Positions 58,343-64,000 of a stretch of 64,000 nt of DNA are shown piece by piece; the first letter of the stretch is position 1; each line of letters opens with the position of its first letter. The DNA is from Streptomyces tuirus (GTDB lineage: Bacteria > Actinomycetota > Actinomycetes > Streptomycetales > Streptomycetaceae). Under the pieces are notes generated by a model. That model had not been told where the DNA came from, did no database searches, and saw only the letters and a list, made by a program, of their open reading frames with translations. The position numbers and the translations under genes are program-made. The stretch is from assembly GCF_014701095.1 (NCBI RefSeq), contig NZ_AP023439.1, forward strand, positions 6,622,001 to 6,686,000, read 5' to 3'.

Positions 58343-59319
58343 TGGACGCCGGCGCGCTCCTCGACCGGTACGAGCGGATGGCCGTGATCCGCCGTACGGA
58401 GAAGGCCGCCCACGACCTGTTCCTCCAGGGCCTGGTGAAGGGCACCACCCACCTCGCCGCCGGGCAGGAGGCGATCGCCGTGGGGGCGAGCGCGGCCCTG
58501 CGCCCGGACGACTATGTGTTCGCCACCTATAGGGGCCACCACCATGCCCTCGCCCGGGGCGCCACCCCCGAGGAGTGCCTCGCCGAGCTGATGAGCCGGG
58601 CGACCGGGCTGTGCGGGGCCAAGGGCGGCTCCATGCACCTGACCAAGGCGGCCACCGGCATGCTCGGTTCGTACGCCATCGTCGGCGCGCACCTTCCGAT
58701 GGCGGTGGGTGCGGCCTGGTCGGCCCGGCTGCGCGGCACCGAGCAGCTCGCGGTCGCCTTCTTCGGCGACGGCGCGACCAACATCGGCGCCTTCCACGAG
58801 TCGCTCAACCTGGCCGCCGTGTGGAGGCTGCCGGTGCTGTTCGTGTGCGAGAACAACCTGTACATGGAGTACACGCCGATCGCCGACGTCACGGCCGTGC
58901 CCCGTCCCGCCGCCGACCGGGCCCCCGCCCACGGCATCCCGGGCGAGGTCGTCGACGGCAACGACGTCGTGGCGGTCGAGGAGGCGGTGGGGCGGCTCGC
59001 GCGACGGGCCCGGGCCGGAGACGGGCCCGCCGTGCTGGAGGCGGAGACCTACCGCCACTTCGGGCACAGCCGCGCCGACCCGGCGGCCTACCGCCCGGCC
59101 GAGGAGGTCGAACGCTGGCTGAAGCACGACCCGCTGGACCTCGCGCGGGGACGCCTCGCCGAGCTCGGGGTCGGCGCGGAGACGGTCGCCGAGGCCGACG
59201 AGCGGGCCCGGGCCGTGGTGGAACGGGCCGTGGCGGCGGCGAAGGCCGCGCCGCCGCCCGATCCGCGCGAGGCACTGACCGACGTGTGGGCCGACGGAGG
59301 TGCCGCATGGCGGACCTGA
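58342..59319 (+). CDS. TPP-dependent dehydrogenase E1 component, alpha subunit
   Basis: A 325-residue E1-alpha-type protein of the pyruvate/acetoin/branched-chain 2-oxoacid dehydrogenase family. The TPP-binding motif is VAFFGDGATNIGAFHESLN, and HLAAGQEAIAVGASAAL, ATYRGHHHALARG and GAKGGSMHLTKA are typical. HFGHSRADPAAYRP is close to the acetoin dehydrogenase/pyruvate forms. With the next gene it forms an alpha2beta2 E1. No E2 (lipoyl) or E3 gene follows in this window, so the acyl acceptor is unclear. It overlaps the M24 gene by 1 bp and the beta gene by 13 bp. Confidence 0.92.
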   Translation: MDAGALLDRYERMAVIRRTEKAAHDLFLQGLVKGTTHLAAGQEAIAVGASAALRPDDYVFATYRGHHHALARGATPEECLAELMSRATGLCGAKGGSMHLTKAATGMLGSYAIVGAHLPMAVGAAWSARLRGTEQLAVAFFGDGATNIGAFHESLNLAAVWRLPVLFVCENNLYMEYTPIADVTAVPRPAADRAPAHGIPGEVVDGNDVVAVEEAVGRLARRARAGDGPAVLEAETYRHFGHSRADPAAYRPAEEVERWLKHDPLDLARGRLAELGVGAETVAEADERARAVVERAVAAAKAAPPPDPREALTDVWADGGAAWRT

Positions 59320-60287
59320 TCACCTACCGGGACGCGGTCGCCGAGGGCATCGCCCGCGAGATGCGGCGGGACGCGTCGGTGGTGTGTCTCGGGGAGGACA
59401 TCGCCGAGGCCGGCGGGGTGTTCAAGACGACCACGGGGCTGCTGAAGGAGTTCGGACCCGAGCGGGTGTGGGACACGCCCATCTCCGAACAGGCCATCGC
59501 GGGCGCGGCGATGGGCGCCGCCATGACCGGGATGCGGCCCGTCGCGGAGATCATGTTCTCCGACTTCCTGGCCTGCTGCTGGGACTACCTCGCCAACGAG
59601 ATCCCCAAGGTCCGCTACATGACCGGCGGCCAGGTGACCGTGCCCCTCGTCGTGCGCACCGCCAACGGCGGCGGACTCGGCTTCGGCGCCCAGCACTCCC
59701 AGGCCACCGAGAACTGGGCCCTGACCGTCCCCGGGCTGAAGATCGCGGCGCCGGCCACACCCGCCGACGTCATCGGCATGCTGGCCGCGGCGATCCGCAG
59801 CGACGACCCGGTGGTCTTCTTCGAACACAAGGCCCTGTTGGCGACCAAGGGCCCACCGCCGCCGCCCGGTCACGTCGTCGAGCTGGGCCGGGCCGCCGTC
59901 GTCCGCGAGGGCGGCGACATCACGCTCGTCGCGCTCGCCTCGACGGTCCCCCTGGCACTGAAGGCCGCCGACATCCTGGCAGGGGAGGGCATCGAGGCCG
60001 AAGTCGTCGATCTGCGCTGCCTGGTCCCGCTGGACGCCGCGACCGTCCTCGCCTCGCTGCGCAAGACCTCCCGGCTCGTCACCGTGGAGGAGAACCCGTA
60101 CCAGGGCGGCTGGGGCGCCACCGTCGTCTCGATCGTCGCCGACGAGGGGTTCGGCCTGCTGGACGCGCCCGTGCGGCGGGTGGCGGGGGAGTGCGTCCCG
60201 CTGCCGTTCGCCGACGCACTGGAGCAGCAGGTCGTCCCGACCGTCGACAAGGTCGTCACGGAGGTCCGCGGGCTCGCCGCGTACTGA
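59307..60287 (+). CDS. TPP-dependent dehydrogenase E1 component, beta subunit
   Basis: A 326-residue transketolase C-terminal/E1-beta-type protein. It starts MADLITYRDAVAEGIAREMR with LGEDIAEAGGVFKTT next, then the pyrimidine-binding TPISEQAIAGAAMGAAMTG and AEIMFSDFLACCWDYLANE; the transketolase C-terminal domain carries RLVTVEENPYQGGWG. Pairs with the preceding alpha subunit to decarboxylate a 2-oxo acid or acetoin-like substrate using TPP. ATG with GGAGG 6 nt upstream. Confidence 0.93.
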   Translation: MADLITYRDAVAEGIAREMRRDASVVCLGEDIAEAGGVFKTTTGLLKEFGPERVWDTPISEQAIAGAAMGAAMTGMRPVAEIMFSDFLACCWDYLANEIPKVRYMTGGQVTVPLVVRTANGGGLGFGAQHSQATENWALTVPGLKIAAPATPADVIGMLAAAIRSDDPVVFFEHKALLATKGPPPPPGHVVELGRAAVVREGGDITLVALASTVPLALKAADILAGEGIEAEVVDLRCLVPLDAATVLASLRKTSRLVTVEENPYQGGWGATVVSIVADEGFGLLDAPVRRVAGECVPLPFADALEQQVVPTVDKVVTEVRGLAAY

Positions 60288-60328
60288 GCCGCACATCCGC
60301 CACCGAACACCCCATGGGAGGAAGCGCG

Positions 60329-61690
60329 ATGACCACAAGGACACTGCTGCGCTCCGGTCACGTGATCTCGATGGACCCGGACATCGGGGACCTCCCCCAG
60401 GGGGACGTCCTCGTCGAGGACGGCAGGATCACGGCCGTCGAGCCCGAGATCAGCGCCGACGCCGAAGTCCTCGACATGACCGGGCACATCGTGATCCCCG
60501 GCTTCGTCGACACCCACCGCCACACCTGGGAGGCGCCCATCCGTGGCGTCGCCCCCGACGCCACCCTCGACGACTACTTCGTCGACATCCTCGACACCTT
60601 CGCACCCCTGTACACCCCGCAGGACGTGTACGCCGGCAACCTCGCGGGCGCGCTGGAGTGCCTCAACGCCGGTATCACCACGCTCGTCGACTGGTCGCAC
60701 ATCAACAACACCCCCGAACACCCGGACGCGGCGATCCAGGGCCTGCGCGAGTCCGGGATCCGGGCGCAGTACGCGTACGGCAGCGCCAACACCTCCCTCG
60801 CCGAGTACTGGTTCGAGAGCACGATCGCGATCCCGGCGGACGACGTACGACGGATCCGCTCCACGCACTTCGCGTCCGACGACGGCCTGCTGACCATGGG
60901 GCTCGCCACCCGCGGCCCCGGCTTCTGCGTCGACGAGGTCGTCGCGGCCGAGTGGGCCCTGGCACGCGAGCTGGGCCTCCCGATCACCGTGCACGTGGCC
61001 ATGGGACGGCTGGCCGGCCGCTTCGGCATGGTGAAGCACCTCCACGACCTGGGGCTGCTCGGCCCGGACACCACCTACGTCCACAGCTGCTACCTCAGCG
61101 AGGAGGAGTGGCGGATGGTCGCCGACAGCGGCGGCACGGTGTCGGTCGCGCCGCAGGTGGAGCTCCAGATGGGGCACGGCTGGCCGCCCGTGATGCAGGC
61201 CATCGAGCACGGTCTGCGGCCCGCGCTCAGCATCGACGTCGTCACCACCGTGCCCGGCGACATGTTCACCCAGATCCGGGCGGCCTTCGGCGCCGAACGC
61301 GCCCGCGTCAACGCCGACTGCTGGCAGGCCAACATGCCGGTGCCCAGCAGCATGCTGACAGCGCGTCAGATGCTGGAGATCGCCACCGTGAACGGCGCCC
61401 ACGTCGCCGGGCTCGAGGACCGCACCGGCTCCCTGACCCCCGGCAAGCGCGCCGACATCGTCGCGATCGACGCCACCGCTCTGAACGTCGCCCCGGTGCA
61501 CGACGCCGTGGCCGCGGTGACCCTGTGCGCCGACGTCTCCAACGTGGACACCGTCCTCGTCGACGGCGTGATCCACAAACGCGACGGACGGCTCCTCGGC
61601 GACACCGCACGCGCCCTGCGGCTCGTCGGCGAGGCCCGCGACCGGCTCCTCGAGGCGAAGGAGGCCAAGGGGGCGAAGGCACCGGCATGA
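60329..61690 (+). CDS. Amidohydrolase/deaminase (TrzA/AtzB-like)
   Basis: A 453-residue amidohydrolase superfamily enzyme of the chlorohydrolase/guanine-deaminase branch. The metal motif is VDTHRHTW (HxH), with further His in TVHVAMG and TYVHSCYLS and the Asp in LSIDVV. The bookend beta-sandwich is formed by residues 1-60 and PGKRADIVAIDATALNVA. It should hydrolyse or deaminate a cyclic nitrogenous or amide compound; the substrate cannot be read from the sequence. Start ATG at 60329 with GGGAGGAAG upstream. Its stop overlaps the bicupin start (ATGA). Confidence 0.9.
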   Translation: MTTRTLLRSGHVISMDPDIGDLPQGDVLVEDGRITAVEPEISADAEVLDMTGHIVIPGFVDTHRHTWEAPIRGVAPDATLDDYFVDILDTFAPLYTPQDVYAGNLAGALECLNAGITTLVDWSHINNTPEHPDAAIQGLRESGIRAQYAYGSANTSLAEYWFESTIAIPADDVRRIRSTHFASDDGLLTMGLATRGPGFCVDEVVAAEWALARELGLPITVHVAMGRLAGRFGMVKHLHDLGLLGPDTTYVHSCYLSEEEWRMVADSGGTVSVAPQVELQMGHGWPPVMQAIEHGLRPALSIDVVTTVPGDMFTQIRAAFGAERARVNADCWQANMPVPSSMLTARQMLEIATVNGAHVAGLEDRTGSLTPGKRADIVAIDATALNVAPVHDAVAAVTLCADVSNVDTVLVDGVIHKRDGRLLGDTARALRLVGEARDRLLEAKEAKGAKAPA

Positions 61691-62568
61691 CGAACCATCT
61701 GGTGCGCCACGCCGCCGGTCTGCCCGAGCCGCCGTACGACGGCCACGGCCACCGGCGCAGGACGCTGGTCGGCGAGGACGACGGCAGCGTCCACACCGGC
61801 TTCGGCCTGTGCGAACTGCGGCCCGACGGCCGGGTGCCCGCCCATGTGCACTCCTACGAGGAGACCTTCTTCGTCCTGGACGGGGCGGTGATCCTCGATG
61901 TGCCCGAGGGCTCGTACCTGCTGGAGGAGGGCGACCACGGCCTGCTGCCGACCGGTGTCCCGCACGCCTGGCGCGGGGCCGGGAGCACCGGCGGACGCTG
62001 GGCGGACATGCTGGCCCCCGTGCCGCGGGCCCGCTACGGACACGACACCCAGGCCGTGCCGGACCTGCCCGCGCGCGAGCCGGCCCGGGTCGACGTCCGC
62101 GACCCGCGCACCCGTGCCTTCGGCCACTTCGAGCCCGCCCAGATGGACCCCGGCAGGCAGTCCCAGGACCTGCTGGCCGCCACGGCGAGCATGCGGACCG
62201 CGCTGCTGGTCTACAGCGGGATCACGGTGAAGATGATGATCGACGGCGATCTGGGCGCGGTCGCCTCGACGATGTTCATGGTGCAGTACGCGTCCGACGG
62301 GATCATCGGCACCCACGACCACCCCTTCGAGGAGACGTATCTGATCCTGGAGGGGGTCGCGGAGGCCACCCTCGACGGCGAGCGGTACCGGCTGGAGCCC
62401 GGCGATCTGGCCTGGGCGGGCGCCGGCTGCGTGCACGGCTTCGTCAACGCGGGCCACGGGCCCCTGCGCTGGCTGGAGACGCAGGCGCCGCAACCGCCGT
62501 CGCGGCACTCGTACCGGTTCACGCGGGACTGGGACTACCTGCGCGCGGCACTGGAGGAGAAGTCATGA
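61687..62568 (+). CDS. Two-cupin (bicupin) protein
   Basis: A 293-residue protein with two cupin domains. The first has HVHSYEETFFVLDGAV and GDHGLLPTGVPHAWRG, the second THDHPFEETYLILEGVAEAT and GDLAWAGAGCVHGF; both keep the His/Glu metal ligands. Bicupins include ureidoglycine aminohydrolase and several dioxygenase-like or isomerase enzymes, so it is likely metal-dependent and catalytic, but the reaction is unknown. ATGA overlap at both ends ties it to the amidohydrolase upstream and the SDR downstream. Confidence 0.85.
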   Translation: MTNHLVRHAAGLPEPPYDGHGHRRRTLVGEDDGSVHTGFGLCELRPDGRVPAHVHSYEETFFVLDGAVILDVPEGSYLLEEGDHGLLPTGVPHAWRGAGSTGGRWADMLAPVPRARYGHDTQAVPDLPAREPARVDVRDPRTRAFGHFEPAQMDPGRQSQDLLAATASMRTALLVYSGITVKMMIDGDLGAVASTMFMVQYASDGIIGTHDHPFEETYLILEGVAEATLDGERYRLEPGDLAWAGAGCVHGFVNAGHGPLRWLETQAPQPPSRHSYRFTRDWDYLRAALEEKS

Positions 62569-63254
62569 GCAGTGTGCTCGTCGTCGGCGGAACGTCCGGG
62601 ATCGGGCTGGAGTTCGCCCGCACACGTGCCGAGCGCGGGGACGACGTGGTGCTCACCAGCCGCGACGCCCAGCGCGCCGACGTGGTCGCGAAGGAGGTGG
62701 GCGCGCGCGGACTCGCCCTCGACCTGGAACGGCCCCTGGAGATCGCGGCGGCCCTGGCCGCCGTGGGACGCGTCGACCACCTGGTCATGGCGGGTGTCTC
62801 GCGCGACGACAACAAGGTCACCGAGTACGACATCGACGCCGCCCTGCGGCTGGTCACACTCAAACTCGTCGGCTACCCGGAGGTCGTGCACACGCTGCGC
62901 GGCCGGCTGCACGACGACAGCGCCATCGTGCTCTTCGGCGGCCAGGCCAAGGAGCGCCCCTACCCGGGTGCGACGACGGTGGCGACGGTCAACGCGGGGG
63001 TGCGCGGCCTGATGAACTCCCTCGCCGTGGAGCTCGCTCCCGTGCGGGTCAACGCCGTGCACCCCGGGGTCGTGGGTGACAGCCCGTACTGGCAGGCCAA
63101 GCCGGAGAAGGTCCTCGCCACGCTGCGCACCGAGACCCCCACGGGGCGGCTCACCGCGATGGCCGACGTGGTGGACGCGGTGGACTTCCTGTTGCGCAAC
63201 CGGTCGGTGAACGCGGTCGAACTGACCGTGGACGGGGGCTGGCTGCTCGGGTGA
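62565..63254 (+). CDS. Atypical SDR-family protein lacking YxxxK
   Basis: A 229-residue short-chain dehydrogenase/reductase fold. The nucleotide motif is VLVVGGTSGIGLEFARTRA and a C-terminal NAVELTVDGGWLLG end matches classical SDRs, as does VRVNAVHPG. The catalytic Tyr-xxx-Lys is replaced: aligning NAGVRGLMNSLAVELAP with the usual KAAV-GL-RSLAVELAP puts Val and Asn at the Tyr and Lys positions, and the Ser is not obvious either. It may bind NAD(P) without being a normal dehydrogenase, or use other residues. Starts within the bicupin stop (ATGA). Last gene of the operon; the next 154 bp to the DUF3140 gene show nothing notable. Confidence 0.85.
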   Translation: MSSVLVVGGTSGIGLEFARTRAERGDDVVLTSRDAQRADVVAKEVGARGLALDLERPLEIAAALAAVGRVDHLVMAGVSRDDNKVTEYDIDAALRLVTLKLVGYPEVVHTLRGRLHDDSAIVLFGGQAKERPYPGATTVATVNAGVRGLMNSLAVELAPVRVNAVHPGVVGDSPYWQAKPEKVLATLRTETPTGRLTAMADVVDAVDFLLRNRSVNAVELTVDGGWLLG

Positions 63255-63408
63255 GGCCCGGCGGCAAGGGACCGCCTCCGGCCGGACGCCCTGCACCTGG
63301 GGCAAGCCACCAGGACCGCACACACCGCGGACCGCCCAGCCCCGCCTCGTGCAGGGCACGGGCGGTGGCCGGGCGCGATCGAAGCGGTGACGCGGGCACG
63401 GACGGGGT

Positions 63409-63753
63409 CTATCCCCGCAGCGTGTCGTGCCCGACCGTCATCAGCCGGTGCCGGCGGCGGGTGTCCTCCGGCGTCACCTCGGGCTCGGGCTCGTTCTCCA
63501 GGTCCACCTGGTCGGTGACCGTCTCCACGACCTTCCGCATCACGCGCAGGTCGTCCTCGGTCAGGTCGGTGCGCCGCTTCTGGAGGATCGCCAGGACGTG
63601 CCGTCCGGTGGCGGAGCCCGCGTGCTCCGGCAGCGGCTCGGTGGTCTCGTCGGCGTCGCGGACCCGCAGCCAGGCCGCGAGTTCCTGCGAGGTCATGTTC
63701 ACCACGCGGTGGAAGTCCTCCCACAGCGCGTCGCGTTCGAGGGCGTCGGTCAT
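63409..63753 (-). CDS. DUF3140 family protein
   Basis: A 114-residue acidic soluble protein: EDFHRVVNMTSQELAAWLRV at the front, then GRHVLAILQKRRTDLTEDDL and RRRHRLMTVGHDTLRG at the end. This is the pattern I associate with DUF3140, actinobacterial proteins of unknown function, found in plants-soil bacteria and often near stress genes. ATG with GGAAGGGG upstream. It is 52 bp downstream of the Dps gene, same strand, so co-expression in stress is plausible. Confidence 0.8.
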   Translation of the reverse strand: MTDALERDALWEDFHRVVNMTSQELAAWLRVRDADETTEPLPEHAGSATGRHVLAILQKRRTDLTEDDLRVMRKVVETVTDQVDLENEPEPEVTPEDTRRRHRLMTVGHDTLRG

Positions 63754-63805
63754 GGCCTGCCCCTTCCGTACGTCCGTCGGATGCTCTGCGTCGTCGCTCC
63801 GCGGG

Positions 63806-64000
63806 TCAGCGGGGGAAGTTCTCGGCGTCGAACATCCACCGCTGCTTCTCCAGCTCCCCGGTGATGGCGATCAGCAGGTCCTGGGTGACCGGGTCGGCCT
63901 TCTCGGTCGCGTCGATGCGCTCGCGCAGCCGGCCCACCGCCTCCTGCAGCGCCTCCACCATCACCTGCACGGCGTCCGAGTCGCGCACCCAGCCCTCCTG
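63806..64000 (-). CDS. dps: Dps-family protein, C-terminal part (cut by window edge)
   Basis: The last 64 residues of a ferritin-like DNA-protection protein: VRDSDAVQVMVEALQEAVGR, RLRERIDATEKADPVTQDLL and ELEKQRWMFDAENF form the last two helices of the Dps four-helix bundle. Such proteins oxidise and store iron and shield DNA in stationary phase. The N-terminal part, with the ferroxidase histidines, lies beyond the window. Reading frame runs to the final base. Confidence 0.85.
   Translation of the reverse strand, partial: QEGWVRDSDAVQVMVEALQEAVGRLRERIDATEKADPVTQDLLIAITGELEKQRWMFDAENFPR

Overview
This is a very GC-rich stretch of actinobacterial chromosome, almost certainly Streptomyces. Many genes start with GTG, neighbouring genes overlap by ATGA or GTGA, a conservon (histidine-kinase-like, roadblock, DUF742 and GTPase genes) is present, and a hopanoid operon carries its own dxs and ispG. 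No plasmid, phage or insertion-sequence genes were seen, so the window reads as core chromosome with two decayed gene fragments.

Layout. 1-9.6 kb holds mixed housekeeping genes: an ABC-F ATPase (cut by the window edge), a glycolipid-binding-fold protein, Tex, a 41-residue peptide, an SCO6745-like protein behind a palindrome, a crotonase-fold protein lacking both catalytic glutamates, a regulatory ATPase, type I isopentenyl diphosphate isomerase, a CDF metal exporter and a GalE-like epimerase. 9.8-16.9 kb is one tightly overlapping operon: a DUF5941/CDP-alcohol phosphatidyltransferase fusion, a LicC/IPCT-like nucleotidyltransferase, a glycerol-1-phosphate-dehydrogenase-like enzyme, a second CDP-alcohol phosphatidyltransferase lacking the last motif aspartate, a GT2 glycosyltransferase and a Wzm/Wzt-like exporter. 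I infer an uncharacterised glycerol-phosphate lipid or wall-polymer pathway; it is the best candidate here for an undescribed system.

17.2-30.2 kb is the hopanoid operon: hpnC, hpnD, a 44-residue ORF, hpnE, a polyprenyl synthetase, shc, hpnG, hpnH, ispG, dxs and hpnO. It couples precursor supply (dxs, ispG) to squalene formation (hpnC, hpnD, hpnE), cyclisation (shc) and side-chain building (hpnH, hpnG, hpnO). An XRE/cupin regulator follows, with two 15-bp operator-like palindromes ahead of it and a 39-residue membrane protein overlapping its end.

31-38 kb holds a tyrosine phosphatase, a decayed alpha-galactosidase 3' end, a ydaO-type (c-di-AMP) riboswitch ahead of a LysM/M23 endopeptidase, an SGNH hydrolase, a TetR regulator, a Leu/Glu dehydrogenase and an MBL-fold hydrolase, with several perfect-stem terminators. 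38.8-43.2 kb is the conservon plus a GAF protein. 43.4-48.1 kb has the threonine-degradation pair tdh-kbl, LysR and XRE regulators, a GNAT acetyltransferase and an MmcQ/YjbR protein. A transketolase remnant and tRNA-Pro(GGG) follow.

48.6-56.1 kb, on the minus strand, holds a MASE1 membrane protein, a GAF/PP2C phosphatase, a Nudix protein, an amidohydrolase next to a glutamine-synthetase-like enzyme (a split FluG arrangement), a methyltransferase and a lipoprotein. 56.3-63.3 kb is a coupled catabolic-looking operon: XRE/cupin regulator, M24-fold protein, E1 alpha, E1 beta, amidohydrolase, bicupin and an atypical SDR. The window ends with a DUF3140 protein and a Dps protein cut by the edge.
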